Shown here: one piece after another, positions 34,436-43,771 of the stretch
Layout: every line of letters begins with the position of its first letter
Numbering within the stretch: the first letter of the stretch is position 1
From: Calothrix sp. PCC 7507
GTDB lineage: Bacteria; Cyanobacteriota; Cyanobacteriia; Cyanobacteriales; Nostocaceae
Assembly (NCBI RefSeq): GCF_000316575.1
Contig: NC_019682.1
Coordinates: forward strand, 5,020,001-5,084,000
Direction: 5' to 3'
Length of the DNA stretch: 64,000 nt
The notes under the pieces: generated by a model
The model's database searches: none
Seen by the model: the letters and a program-made list of their open reading frames with translations, nothing else
What the model was told of the DNA's origin: nothing
Translations under genes and position numbers: made by a program

Positions 34436-36631
34436 CTAAATCTGAAAGTCTAAGGTAAATAAACCTCTGCCACACTGTTGATTTGCTGGCACTGCTTCGA
34501 GTATCTTTTTCGGCATGGGCAAATTCAGATTATTCATCAACTCAATAAACTGGCTGCGGCTACGTCCTGCAAATCGGGGATTCCAGGTTTTTTCTTCGCC
34601 AATGGTGGATACTGTCCGTCCTTGGTAGTCGTGAGCAGGATAGACTAAGGTGTCATCTGGTAAGGTGAATAGTTTTTGGGTGACGGCATCATATAATGAT
34701 CCAGCGTCGCCGTTTTGGAAGTCGGTACGACCACAACCCCGGATAAACAAGGCATCTCCAGTTAATAGATGAGTGCCGTTGACTAAATAAGCCATGTGAC
34801 TATCACTATGTCCTGGAGTAGCGATCGCCTGAATCTTCACACTACCCAGTTGCATGATGCTACCATCGGCAATGTAGCGGTCTGCACAGCTAGCGGCAGC
34901 ATTTGCAGGCACAATGCCTAAACAATTTGTCAGTTGTCTGAGTTTGTCTGTACCGGTGATGTGGTCAGCGTGAATGTGGGTTTCTAGACAATATCTCAAA
35001 GTTAAACCCAATTCTCGTAAAATCTTTAGGTCACGTTCCACCTGCTCAAACACTGGATCAACTAAGATAGCTACTTTGGTTGACTGATCAGCAATCAAGT
35101 AGGTGTAGGTACTTGATTCTTGATCAAACAGTTGACGAAATAGCATGGCGGGTTTCTGCAACACAGCGAATGGATGACTAAACCAATCTGGTTGAACAAC
35201 AGCATAGGGTTTGGGATTGAGTGGTTTCAGTAACTCTAGGGCCAAATCTGCCGCCTGTACCCGAATTTCGGGAACTGCGGTGGTTTCCCAAAGATTGCCT
35301 TTGCGTGGTGTTCCCAAAGTGTATAGCAGTTCTGAGATATTGCCATCAGCATCAATAATGGCTCCATTGTCGGCAGTGTCAATTCCCATTCCTAGCGCCT
35401 GAGGACGAATTAGCCGCTGTTTTTCTAAGCTAGCGATTAATGGATGCTGCGAACCTCGGTAGTTACAGTTTGAGCCTGTGCAGTTGATGATTCGGTTGAC
35501 TCGCAAAACAATATTTTGCTGGGTTTCCCGTTCCTGAATTGTCACTTCTACCCCGTTTTCTATCTGTTGACAGGTTTGAATCCGTCCGCCGTAATAACTC
35601 AGTTGACTAGACTGCATAGCCGCATCCAGTACCTCAGCAATTTCTGGGGCGATGCGATGGCGGTGAACTTCCCAGTAGGCTTTGACGTGGCGCAGAAATC
35701 GCTTCTGTTCTTTAAATGGGAGTGCTTGCCAAAGTTGTTGTGTGATTGGGCGCATTGCATCAATCACTGCACGCCAATTTTGACTCAGACGCACTTCTTG
35801 GCGGACTAAATGCAGGAGTTCCCGCGCTGTTTTGGGTGCTGTTTCTACATCCAGAAAAACCGGGTAGGGGGTTGTGGTTTGGTGACGCAGGGGAGTTAAC
35901 CCGTGACGCGAGACGGCATGAATTTTTCCTCGGAACCCTTTTTGAGCTAAAGCGACCATCACGTCTACCATCGTCAACCCAGTGCCCACTAGGAGAATGG
36001 TATCTTCTGGTTGTAAGTTAGCGATCGCCTCTTCAGACCAAGCATCTTTGACATAGCGATTGGCGACAGCGGCGATGGGTTTCGGCAAAGCAGCGGGTAA
36101 GTTCCCCAGCGCTAACACTGCCTTTTGTACGTATAACGTTTCACCACTGTTTAAATAAACCATTGTGCGGTGACGAGTGGTTTCGATAGCGATCGCTTCA
36201 TCGAAAATCCGCTCAAATCGCGCCCAAGCTGGAGCATTAGCTTCTGCTTCGTTTAAAGTTGCCTGGATATAATTACCGTAAACTTTACGTGACACAAAGG
36301 TAGAAGCTGTCACCTCTTGATATCCATTGCTATGTAACCAATTGAGAAAATGATTTGGCTCATCTGCATAAGCACTCATCTTTCCCGCTGGCACATTCAG
36401 CAAGTGACAATCCACTTTTGTACCATAAGCAACACCTTTGCCTACTTCCTGACTGCGTTCAATCAGCTTGATGGATAGTGGCATAGTTGCATGACGCAGA
36501 AGATTTGCCGCCACCAGAGAACCGCTACAGCCGCCGCCAACGATCGCGATCGTCACGGGAGAAACAGTCAAATTGAGAACGCTGTTGTACATAGGACGTG
36601 TGGATTGCACTTGCTGGTTTCTACTGACCAA
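34436..36631 (-). CDS. Fusion of FAD/NAD(P)-binding protein and ETHE1-like persulfide dioxygenase
   Basis: 731 residues. Residues about 27-470 are an FAD/NAD(P)-binding domain of the type starting 'IAIVGGGCSGSLVAANLL' (G-x-G-x-x-G), with 'VGKGVAYGT' and 'HLLNVPAGKMSAYADEPNHFLNWL', and a second nucleotide site 'ILLVGTGLTMVDV'. Residues about 495-731 are a metallo-beta-lactamase fold: 'ETHIHADHITG' near 550, 'ATPGHSDSHMAYL', 'LLTGDALFIRGCGRTDFQNGD' and 'VYPAHDYQGRTVSTI', the ETHE1/persulfide dioxygenase pattern with single-iron ligands H-x-H, H and D. I infer a role in sulfide/persulfide oxidation. Start uncertain (an ATG 13 codons later is possible). Confidence 0.88.
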   Translation of the reverse strand: MVSRNQQVQSTRPMYNSVLNLTVSPVTIAIVGGGCSGSLVAANLLRHATMPLSIKLIERSQEVGKGVAYGTKVDCHLLNVPAGKMSAYADEPNHFLNWLHSNGYQEVTASTFVSRKVYGNYIQATLNEAEANAPAWARFERIFDEAIAIETTRHRTMVYLNSGETLYVQKAVLALGNLPAALPKPIAAVANRYVKDAWSEEAIANLQPEDTILLVGTGLTMVDVMVALAQKGFRGKIHAVSRHGLTPLRHQTTTPYPVFLDVETAPKTARELLHLVRQEVRLSQNWRAVIDAMRPITQQLWQALPFKEQKRFLRHVKAYWEVHRHRIAPEIAEVLDAAMQSSQLSYYGGRIQTCQQIENGVEVTIQERETQQNIVLRVNRIINCTGSNCNYRGSQHPLIASLEKQRLIRPQALGMGIDTADNGAIIDADGNISELLYTLGTPRKGNLWETTAVPEIRVQAADLALELLKPLNPKPYAVVQPDWFSHPFAVLQKPAMLFRQLFDQESSTYTYLIADQSTKVAILVDPVFEQVERDLKILRELGLTLRYCLETHIHADHITGTDKLRQLTNCLGIVPANAAASCADRYIADGSIMQLGSVKIQAIATPGHSDSHMAYLVNGTHLLTGDALFIRGCGRTDFQNGDAGSLYDAVTQKLFTLPDDTLVYPAHDYQGRTVSTIGEEKTWNPRFAGRSRSQFIELMNNLNLPMPKKILEAVPANQQCGRGLFTLDFQI

Positions 36632-36785
36632 TGTATGCCAAGAAACTAGAAAATTTACGTCTTTTTGTAGTTTTTAGATCATGAATGAGATGAAATTCAC
36701 ACTTATGCACACGAAAAATCGGGAATTCAATTTAAGTGCCTAGCTACCCAAATCAAGAGTGTAGTATTTTTGAGAACAAGCGAGA

Positions 36786-36812
36786 TATAACCTTTATCCA
36801 ACAAAGGTTATA
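36786..36812. other. Isolated 10-bp stem hairpin
   Basis: TATAACCTTT (36786-36795) and AAAGGTTATA (36803-36812) pair perfectly around a 7-nt loop and are followed by AGAATTTTTC. No gene ends here on the plus strand, so its role is unclear. Confidence 0.5.
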
Positions 36813-37004
36813 GAATTTTTCATGAATCAATATGTATTGATTGAACCCAAATCCGATGTAAATACTGAGGTTTCTAATTGACCTCATATTACCTGTTCTA
36901 GTACAAGATTTTTACCACCATCATTGTCAATATTTGCTGACACTACTAACACCTCCCCGGAGAAAGTATTTGCAAAATTAAAAGTAAATCTTAAGTGGCA
37001 AAAA

Positions 37005-37165
37005 AATTGTAGGTTGGGTGAAGCGGAGCGCAACATATATCAGAATGTTGGGTTACGCAAAGCCTCCAACGCCACTTGCGACAACGCGACGGGAGTTGCT
37101 ACAACGGGGGGAACCCCCGCAACGCAGTGGCTCCCCAATATATCGGGGAGGCTTAGGGTGGGGTA
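37005..37165. repeat. Repeat block (GCGGAGCGCAACA / CGCAACGCAGTGGCTCC type)
   Basis: Low-information cyanobacterial repeat fragments (GTTGGGTTACGCAAAGC, CAACGGGGGGAACCCCC, CAATATATCGGGGAGG). The short open frame crossing them is judged spurious. Confidence 0.55.
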
Positions 37166-37208
37166 ACGAGGATAGTGACGGTAAGTGAGAGTTTTCAAGG
37201 CTTTCACG

Positions 37209-37341
37209 TTAAGTTGACACCAATGACGAGGGTGGCTCCCCTACGTGTATTTCAAAAATCAAATACTATTCCTATATATAGCGCTTCCCATTCAGATGAG
37301 GTACAGAACCATATCACGCTGTGTCATTGGTGTCAACTTAA
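37209..37341. mobile_element. 133-bp element with perfect 19-bp inverted ends
   Basis: TTAAGTTGACACCAATGAC (37209-37227) and GTCATTGGTGTCAACTTAA (37323-37341) are exact inverses. The interior contains the inverse end of a TATAGGAATA...TTTGATTTTTGAA MITE (about 37240-37279), so elements are nested. Another end of the family lies at 37531-37551, and elements at 45675-46109 and 56410-56603 share it. Confidence 0.85.
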
Positions 37342-37372
37342 GCTACAGATGGCTTATTGCAAGGCTTACCTA

Positions 37373-37520
37373 CCCGCCTGGGAATGAATTCCAAGGCTAA
37401 TAGCCAAAGTTTACTAAAGTAAACTGGGGATTTTTGAGAATTTTTAGTCATCTACCCTTCGGGAACACTTCGTGTACAGATGACTTGGGTTATTAGACTC
37501 AGAATTCATTCTGAGGCGGG
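37373..37520 (+). ncRNA. Highly structured RNA candidate (HEARO/omega-RNA-like)
   Basis: Closing stem CCCGCCT (37373-37379) with AGGCGGG (37514-37520). Inside are hairpin GGAAT/ATTCC, a long-range helix CTAATAGCC with GGTTATTAG (one G-U), hairpin AGTTTAC-TAAA-GTAAACT, helix AGTCATCT with AGATGACT enclosing CCC-TTC-GGG and ACAC-TTCG-TGT hairpins, and hairpin TCAGAAT/ATTCTGA before the closing strand. Almost every base is paired, and the TTCG loops favour the plus strand. The layout recalls HEARO/omega RNAs of IscB/IsrB transposon genes, which can occur without the gene. No nuclease gene is nearby. Family assignment is inference. Confidence 0.65.
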
Positions 37521-37685
37521 ATATGGGTTTCACGTTAAGTTGACACCAATGGGCACTGCCGTGCCCCTACCGATGTACCTCACGCTTGTTGAGAAATGCT
37601 ATATCAGTCATTCAATCTCATGCAAATTAATAACTAAACTTGGGATAAAGGAGAGTTAATGCCATCAAAGTTTTCCCAAGAACAA

Positions 37686-37798
37686 CTAGTAGTCTGTCAG
37701 GGTTGAAATGAGGGACTGTAGTGTGAGCGTCTCGCTCACGCGGGCTTTTCGGCCCGCACTACCAAAAACCCCTCAAAACAAAATTGACAAACCACTAG
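37686..37798 (+). mobile_element. CTAG-flanked MITE, copy B
   Basis: Same ends and interior as copy A at 25707-25813, plus a few bases in the GTGAGCGTCTCGCTCAC hairpin. Ends 24 bp before the cNMP-domain remnant. Confidence 0.88.
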
Positions 37799-37821
37799 GT
37801 CCATTGCTGACGACTATCTGA

Positions 37822-37977
37822 AGTGAGAAGCTTTTAGATAGAAAATTACAGAATTGCTGGGCAAAAGTTGAAATTGTTGAACCCCCAGTAGCAAAACTGT
37901 TTTGGCAATCAAAAAATGCGAAGGCGGGAATTTATTTAGTTCTTACAGGTAAAGTCAGATTATTAGATAGTATTTAT
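37822..37977 (+). pseudogene. Fragment of a cyclic-nucleotide-binding domain protein
   Basis: One frame reads ...VEIVEPPVAKLFWQ then SKNAKAGIYLVLTGKVRLLD, the central strands of a cNMP-binding (Crp-like) domain as found at the N terminus of cyanobacterial ABC exporters. There is a stop just upstream (37819), no start, and the frame runs into unrelated sequence, so it is a remnant. Confidence 0.55.
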
Positions 37978-38299
37978 GGCGGAATACCGAACGCACCACC
38001 AAGGAGGCACCCGTGAGAGGTGAAGATAATTGCACTAATATCTGCCTGCTAAAGTATGATGGTCTCTTGATTATTTTTTGATTCTATGTTGTAACATAAG
38101 TTATTAATAAAATCCAACTAGAGAGGGATGAAGTTGGGCATGTTGATGTTAGGGGAAACTTCTATGTTCCTGCTTGAGACTGTATCAAAGTTGCAAAAAT
38201 GAAGCAAAAGAGAGCATTGATTGGATAAATCCTAAAAATGCCCTAAAAATTGAATTTTGTTTGTCCAAAGTAAGTGATAACAAGTAGGTTTAATTACTC

Positions 38300-41209
38300 A
38301 TGATCAAGGCATCTGATCATTATCTTCAATACAATCAACAAATGATTGCATCTACAGACTGGAACGTGATTGAAACAAATTTTGACCCTGCCCAGCTGCA
38401 CCATAAAGAAACTGTCTTTACTCTCAGCAATGGTTATTTAGGCACAAGGGGTACATTCGAGGAAGGATATCCCCGCGATTCTCCAGCAACGCTCATTCAC
38501 GGCGTGTATGATGATGTGGCAATTACTCATACCGAACTTGTTAACTGTCCTAACTGGTTGCCATTGGTGGTGACAGTGGCAGGCGATCGCTTTAGCATGG
38601 ATAGTGGCGAGATTCTTCACTATGAACGGCGCTTAGACTTGCGTTTGGGTATAGTTAGCCGTGATATTAGGTGGCGTTCTCCCCAAGGACATACCCTAGA
38701 TTTGCACTTTGAGCGTTTCGCCAGTTTAGCAGATCAACATGTTTTAGCTATCCGTTGTCAAATCACATCTTTGGACTTTGCAGGTGATATCTCTATCGAA
38801 GTTGGGTTTGATGAGGAAGTGGATAACCAGGGGGTTAAACACTGGAAAACCCTAAACCAAGGTGGTGTAGAGCAAATTATTTGGCTGTATCACCAAACTC
38901 GCCGCTCAGAAATTAAACTGGGAATGGCAGCTAAGTTAGTAGTTGAGGGTGACGATGCAGCAGCAGTGCGTCTGGAAAATGCTGATGTTTCCCCAAGCTT
39001 AACAACCACCTGCCATTGTGTACCCGGAAAAACCGTGACTGTAGAAAAGATTGTCACCGTTTTCACCTCACGGGAAACCGAAATCCCCATCGCCGCTGCA
39101 TTAGAGAGGCTAGCCGATGAACCCAGCTATGCAACTTTGTTAGCAGCCCACATTACGGCATGGGAGCAAGTGTGGCAAGACAGTGACATTATTATTGAAG
39201 GCGATCGCCAAGCTCAATTAAGTGTCCGTTATAATCTCTTCCAGTTACTAGCTGTAACACCGCGTCACGACACCCATGTCAGCATTCCTCCCAAAACCCT
39301 TTCTGGTTTCGCCTACAGCGGACATATCTTTTGGGATACGGAAATTTTTATTCTCCCCTTCCTCACCTTAACTCAACCAGCCTTAGCCCGTAACTTACTC
39401 ACCTACCGCTACCACACCTTACCAGGCGCTAGACGCAAAGCTCAAGAAGCGGGGTATCAAGGAGCAATGTTTGCTTGGGAAAGTGCCAACACTGGCGATG
39501 AAGTTACCCCCCGTTGGGTACCAGATGCGAAGAAGGAAGGTGAATTAATTAGAATCTGGTGCGGTGACATTGAAGTGCATATTACCGCCGATGTCGCTTA
39601 TGCTGTTTGGCACTATTGGCAATACACCAATGACGATGACTGGATGCGCGATTATGGCGCGGAAATTATCCTCGATACAGCCATCTTCTGGGAAAGTCGG
39701 GTGCAGTGGAACCAACAGCGTCAATGCTACGACATTTTGGATGTCATCGGCCCTGACGAAAATCACGATCGCGTCGATAATAACGCCTTCACCAACTTGA
39801 TGGTACAGTGGCATTTACAATCAGCTTTAGCATTGTGGGATTGGTTGAAGCAAGCCTATCCGGAAACAGCCGCACAACTAGCGCAAAAAATCAACCTCAC
39901 CACAGAAAGTTTACACCTCTGGGCGGAAATCCAAGAGCGTCTATTTATCAATCAAGACGCAGAAACAGGTTTGATCGAACAGTTTGATGGTTTCTTTCAA
40001 CTAGAAGATATCAACTTTGCTGATTACGAACCGCGTCACAAATCCCTACAAGGACTATTGGGAATTGAAGCCACAAGCCAAAAGCAGATTCTCAAACAGC
40101 CTGACGTGTTGATGCTGCTTTACTTGCTGCGGCAGCGTTATGACCATAAAACCTTAGAGAGCAATTGGGAGTATTATAACCAGCGCACCGACCACACCTA
40201 TGGTTCCTCACTCGGCCCAGCAATTCACGCCATCTTAGCTTGTGACCTCAACCAACCAACCCAAGCATACACCCACTTTTTGCGGTCAGCTTTGGTAGAT
40301 TTGGAGGACGTTAGACTCAATGCCGCTGAAGGGATTCACGGCGCAAGTGCTGGCGGTGTTTGGCAGGCTGTGGTATTTGGATTCGGCGGTATTCGGATGA
40401 CTGAATTTGGCCCGGTAGCTTGCCCTAATTTGCCACCAACCTGGACACGCTTGAAGTTTCGCTTGCAATGGCACAATCAATGGTACGACTTTGATTTGCA
40501 ACCAGAAACAACAGTTTCCCGCCCGAAAATTACTGGTGTGATCTTTGATTTAGATGGAGTATTAACAGATACCTCAGAGCTACACTATCTAGCTTGGCAG
40601 CAACTAGCAGATGAAGAAGGTATCCCCTTTGACCGAGAAACCAACGATAGGATGCGAGGCTTGCCACGTCGAGAAACTTTACTACAAATTTTAGGCGATC
40701 GCCCCATCACCGAAGAGCAAATTCAAGAGATGATGGAGCGTAAAAATCGCTACTTCCTGGAACTGATGCAGAACATCACCACCACCGATTTATTGCCTGG
40801 TGTCGCAAATTTGCTGCAAGAACTGCAAGCGGCTGGTATCAAAGTCGCTTTGGGTTCCTCTAGTAAAAATGCCCAGACTGTAATTCAACGCCTGGATATT
40901 GCAGATAAATTGGATTTCGTCGCCGATGGCCATAGCGTCTCCCAACCAAAACCAGCACCAGACCTCTTCTTATTTGCAGCTGCACAGCTAGGCCTTTCAG
41001 CCTCACAGTGTATTGTCGTTGAAGATGCCGCAGTAGGTATAGAAGCAGCTAGATCCGCCGGGATGTTAGCTATTGGACTGGGCCCAGTCGAGCGCGTAGG
41101 TAAAGCTAATTTAGTCTTACCCAGTTTGGAAGGCGTGCGTTGGCAAGAGTTGCAAGAACAAATAACCACCAGCAAAAAGCGAGATTCTCTCGTCTCAGTT
41201 GCGCCGTAG
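38300..41209 (+). CDS. GH65 disaccharide phosphorylase fused to beta-phosphoglucomutase
   Basis: 969 residues. Residues about 15-735 are a glycoside hydrolase family 65 phosphorylase: 'NGYLGTRGTFEEG' (about 44-56), 'GHIFWDTEIFILPF' and the catalytic acid E487 in 'GPDENHDRVDNNAFTN'. It would split an alpha-glucobiose (maltose, trehalose, kojibiose or nigerose) with phosphate into glucose and beta-glucose-1-phosphate. Residues about 745-960 are a HAD-family beta-phosphoglucomutase: 'VIFDLDGVLTDTSELH' (nucleophile Asp), 'LGSSSKN' and 'KPAPDLFL...VVEDAAVGIEAA', which converts that product to glucose-6-phosphate. One polypeptide thus joins two successive steps. The ATG 14 codons in is an alternative start. 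Substrate not decidable by eye. Confidence 0.93.
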   Translation: MIKASDHYLQYNQQMIASTDWNVIETNFDPAQLHHKETVFTLSNGYLGTRGTFEEGYPRDSPATLIHGVYDDVAITHTELVNCPNWLPLVVTVAGDRFSMDSGEILHYERRLDLRLGIVSRDIRWRSPQGHTLDLHFERFASLADQHVLAIRCQITSLDFAGDISIEVGFDEEVDNQGVKHWKTLNQGGVEQIIWLYHQTRRSEIKLGMAAKLVVEGDDAAAVRLENADVSPSLTTTCHCVPGKTVTVEKIVTVFTSRETEIPIAAALERLADEPSYATLLAAHITAWEQVWQDSDIIIEGDRQAQLSVRYNLFQLLAVTPRHDTHVSIPPKTLSGFAYSGHIFWDTEIFILPFLTLTQPALARNLLTYRYHTLPGARRKAQEAGYQGAMFAWESANTGDEVTPRWVPDAKKEGELIRIWCGDIEVHITADVAYAVWHYWQYTNDDDWMRDYGAEIILDTAIFWESRVQWNQQRQCYDILDVIGPDENHDRVDNNAFTNLMVQWHLQSALALWDWLKQAYPETAAQLAQKINLTTESLHLWAEIQERLFINQDAETGLIEQFDGFFQLEDINFADYEPRHKSLQGLLGIEATSQKQILKQPDVLMLLYLLRQRYDHKTLESNWEYYNQRTDHTYGSSLGPAIHAILACDLNQPTQAYTHFLRSALVDLEDVRLNAAEGIHGASAGGVWQAVVFGFGGIRMTEFGPVACPNLPPTWTRLKFRLQWHNQWYDFDLQPETTVSRPKITGVIFDLDGVLTDTSELHYLAWQQLADEEGIPFDRETNDRMRGLPRRETLLQILGDRPITEEQIQEMMERKNRYFLELMQNITTTDLLPGVANLLQELQAAGIKVALGSSSKNAQTVIQRLDIADKLDFVADGHSVSQPKPAPDLFLFAAAQLGLSASQCIVVEDAAVGIEAARSAGMLAIGLGPVERVGKANLVLPSLEGVRWQELQEQITTSKKRDSLVSVAP

Positions 41210-41254
41210 GGGCGCGGTTCCCACGCCCCTACGACAGGATAAACTCAACCAAAT

Positions 41255-41285
41255 AAAAAACACGGTAGCGTCGTGCTACCGTGTT
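41255..41285 (-). terminator. Rho-independent terminator after the porin gene
   Basis: On the minus strand GAACACGGTAGC pairs with GCTACCGTGTT around a short loop and is followed by TTTTTT. It lies 30 bp past the porin stop; the palindrome could also end the phosphorylase transcript. Confidence 0.85.
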
Positions 41286-41317
41286 CAGGTTCTGGGAAAT
41301 TGCCAAGTTGAGTTGAT

Positions 41318-42973
41318 TTAGAAGGTGAAGGTAGTCCGAACCACACCTACATAGCTGGTGGGGTTGCTGCTGTTACCTTCTGGATCAAAGATGGTGATGA
41401 AACCAGGAGTAACGGCAATGTTGTCATTCAACTTATATTTGTAGAAAGCCTCTAAGTGGTAGGAGACATTACTATCTGTACGGCGATTTGTACCACTCAC
41501 ATATTGGTTGGAAGCTGCATATGGTGGCGCACCAAATACAATACCAGCAAAGTTACCTTCCCCACCAAAGTCTGGGAAACCTAACTGTACAGCCCAGTTC
41601 CAAATTTCTGCTGTGTTTCCTTTAGTAGCACCACTAATTGTGTTTTCAGCCGTTGCTTCGGTATATCCACCCCAAGCAGCAATGGTGAACTGAGGACTAA
41701 ACCGATAAGTTCCCGCCACACTGTAGCTATTGCTAGAAGTGCGCGCACCGTTGAATGGATCGTTGGCAAAAGTGGTGCCGGTACTACCCGAAACTGCAAC
41801 TCCACTACCACCAGTAACAGCACCACCGCTGTAATAGGAATTGGCGTAAGTAAAACCTATACCTAATTGTGGTGTTGGCTGAAAGTTGATCTGACCGAGT
41901 GCTGTATAGCTACCGTTGAAAAGCCCTCTGTTATTAGCAGGGTCATTGGCGTTGTTGTCTGGTACGATGTAGCCAGCAGATAGGGTGATTGCATCGTTGA
42001 GCTTGTGATTAACAATTACACCCGCACCTGAGTCAACGGAGCGATATATGGTGTTATAACGTCCAAAACGAGACAGGGCACCCGAACCACTGGAATCGAA
42101 ACCACGATTAAAGTTAGGCAACTCATCAATGAATTCCATCCCGTATGCCCCTATGTTCACCAGTGTTGAGTCGCCGAGAGGTAAACGATAGGTAATTACT
42201 GAGGCGCTGACATTATTAGTGCTATCCCCATCAAACCCTAAACGAGTCTGGTTGGTGCCAGTAACAGCTGCATTGAATGAGGTGATGTTTCTGGCTTGCA
42301 GTCTGACTCTTAAACGGTCTTTACCAGTGAAGCTAGAGTCTAAGTTAAGACGGACGCGATCGGCAAAGATAAAATTATCGTTGAGGTTGGTTCTAGCAGC
42401 ATTCGACCTCACTTGATCTGAGTTTAGCGCTCTAGTATCACCAAAAACACCAGCCAATGCGAAGATTACTTCACCCCGCAGTTTGGTAGTTGTCGAGAAT
42501 TGCTGTGCCTCAAGAGTGGCGGTACGCGCTTCTAAAGCATCAACTTGACCCCTTATACTTTGCAGTTCTGCTGCATATTCTTCTTGCAACTTTTGCAGTG
42601 TGGCGAGGTCTTCTTTAGTTACTAGCTCAGTTGTCGCAGCCGCTATTAGTTGATTAACTTGATCTAGACAAGCATTCAAACCAGCCGCAAACTCGTAGCG
42701 AGTTAAGGCACGATTACCTAAAAAGGTTTTATTAGGATAGCCCGCAATACAGCCGTATCTTTCAACTAGAGATTGCAGCGCTTGGAAAGCCCAGTCTGTA
42801 GGCCTAACATCAGAAAGCTGTGAGACTGAGGTCAATTGTGCCAAAGACGTAGAGTCATTAGTAGGGGCTGACGGTTCGGGTGTTTCGGCTGATGCGATCG
42901 GCACTGCAAATATCATTAACGCACCCAGCACTGCCGGACTGAATAGTAAAGAATTTAACCAAAACTTCTGCAT
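41318..42973 (-). CDS. SLH-domain OprB-family (iron uptake) porin
   Basis: 551 residues. Signal peptide to about residue 29 (ASAETPEP). SLH domain at about 50-115 ('SDVRPTDWAFQALQSLVERYGCIAGYPNKTFLGNRALTRYEFAAGLNACLDQ'), which anchors to peptidoglycan; a short coiled coil (about 115-160, 'LQEEYAAELQSIRGQVDALEARTATLEAQ'); and a C-terminal beta barrel ending in Phe (TFTF). This is the main type of cyanobacterial outer-membrane porin. Iron uptake is described for some members; specificity here is unknown. Monocistronic with a strong terminator. Confidence 0.92.
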   Translation of the reverse strand: MQKFWLNSLLFSPAVLGALMIFAVPIASAETPEPSAPTNDSTSLAQLTSVSQLSDVRPTDWAFQALQSLVERYGCIAGYPNKTFLGNRALTRYEFAAGLNACLDQVNQLIAAATTELVTKEDLATLQKLQEEYAAELQSIRGQVDALEARTATLEAQQFSTTTKLRGEVIFALAGVFGDTRALNSDQVRSNAARTNLNDNFIFADRVRLNLDSSFTGKDRLRVRLQARNITSFNAAVTGTNQTRLGFDGDSTNNVSASVITYRLPLGDSTLVNIGAYGMEFIDELPNFNRGFDSSGSGALSRFGRYNTIYRSVDSGAGVIVNHKLNDAITLSAGYIVPDNNANDPANNRGLFNGSYTALGQINFQPTPQLGIGFTYANSYYSGGAVTGGSGVAVSGSTGTTFANDPFNGARTSSNSYSVAGTYRFSPQFTIAAWGGYTEATAENTISGATKGNTAEIWNWAVQLGFPDFGGEGNFAGIVFGAPPYAASNQYVSGTNRRTDSNVSYHLEAFYKYKLNDNIAVTPGFITIFDPEGNSSNPTSYVGVVRTTFTF

Positions 42974-43065
42974 AGATTATGTCCTCACACCAGGAAAAAA
43001 TTATTGGCGAACCGATGTTTACTCAGCACAAAAAGTCAAGTTTTGAACAGATGAAAATCCACTGA

Positions 43066-43277
43066 TATAGGAATCCTATTTGATTTTTGAACTACACATA
43101 TTAGGGTGGGCGTTGCCCACGAAAATCTGAATATGGTGGGCATTGCCCACCCTACTAAACTGAATTGAAAGTTCTGAGTAAAAAATGCTAGTCCTCAGTC
43201 CCTCTTTTATGTGTTCTGATGTACGCAGTTCATGATGACTACTTAAGATTTTTCACCAATCATTTAGGATTCCTATA
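43066..43277. mobile_element. MITE with perfect 13-bp ends (TATAGGAATCCTA)
   Basis: TATAGGAATCCTA (43066-43078) and TAGGATTCCTATA (43265-43277) are exact inverses; 212 bp. The left part has TTTGATTTTTGAAC and a GTGGGC-type inverted repeat. Family members at 61119-61270 and, partial, 37240-37279 and 54994-55080. Confidence 0.85.
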
Positions 43278-43580
43278 GCAGCACTATATGTGTTGTGTTT
43301 AGCTAGTGGATTCAACTTTCAGCCTAACAACTTAATGTGAGTTATTAGTTAGATAACGAATTGCAAAAAAATTGCTGAATTCGAGTTTAACAGTAGCATA
43401 CCAGAACTCTTTGCTACATACAAAACATTACAGATAAAACCAAAAATAATTAATTTCTTTACCTAGTCTTAAATTAAAGCCTATCTTTATCTTAAAGTCT
43501 CTCTGAGTTTTTAAATTGCTCCAACACATATTCTCAGTCGCTTTGTATTTACACAAAAATCCTGACTATTTATATCATGA

Positions 43581-43610
43581 TTTAACTTTTACTTAATCAT
43601 TTTTTAACCA
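43581..43610 (+). promoter_or_regulatory. PHO box 1 upstream of phnC
   Basis: Three 8-mers, TTTAACTT, CTTAATCA and TTTAACCA, each separated by exactly 3 nt, match the cyanobacterial PHO box (tandem CTTAACCT units with 3-nt spacing) bound by SphR/PhoB. About 160 bp before the phnC start. Confidence 0.7.
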
Positions 43611-43700
43611 AATAGTATATTCACCATTATCAAGGCTTGGTAATACCTATACTCAAGAATGTACTGATTCAAAAAGTGTATTCAGGTAGATAAATTGGAA

Positions 43701-43730
43701 ATTAGCCTAAGCTTAGTCACTTCTTAACCA
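43701..43730 (+). promoter_or_regulatory. PHO box 2 upstream of phnC
   Basis: ATTAGCCT, CTTAGTCA and CTTAACCA, again with 3-nt spacers, 42 bp before the phnC ATG. The first unit is the weakest. Confidence 0.6.
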
Positions 43731-43771
43731 AGAAATTTTACAGTTATCCCCAGACATTAAAATGTCAAAAA

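Noticed and set aside
36924-37387. Two plus-strand open frames upstream of the structured RNA
   Set aside because: Composed of dispersed repeats and an inverted-repeat element; no protein-like composition.
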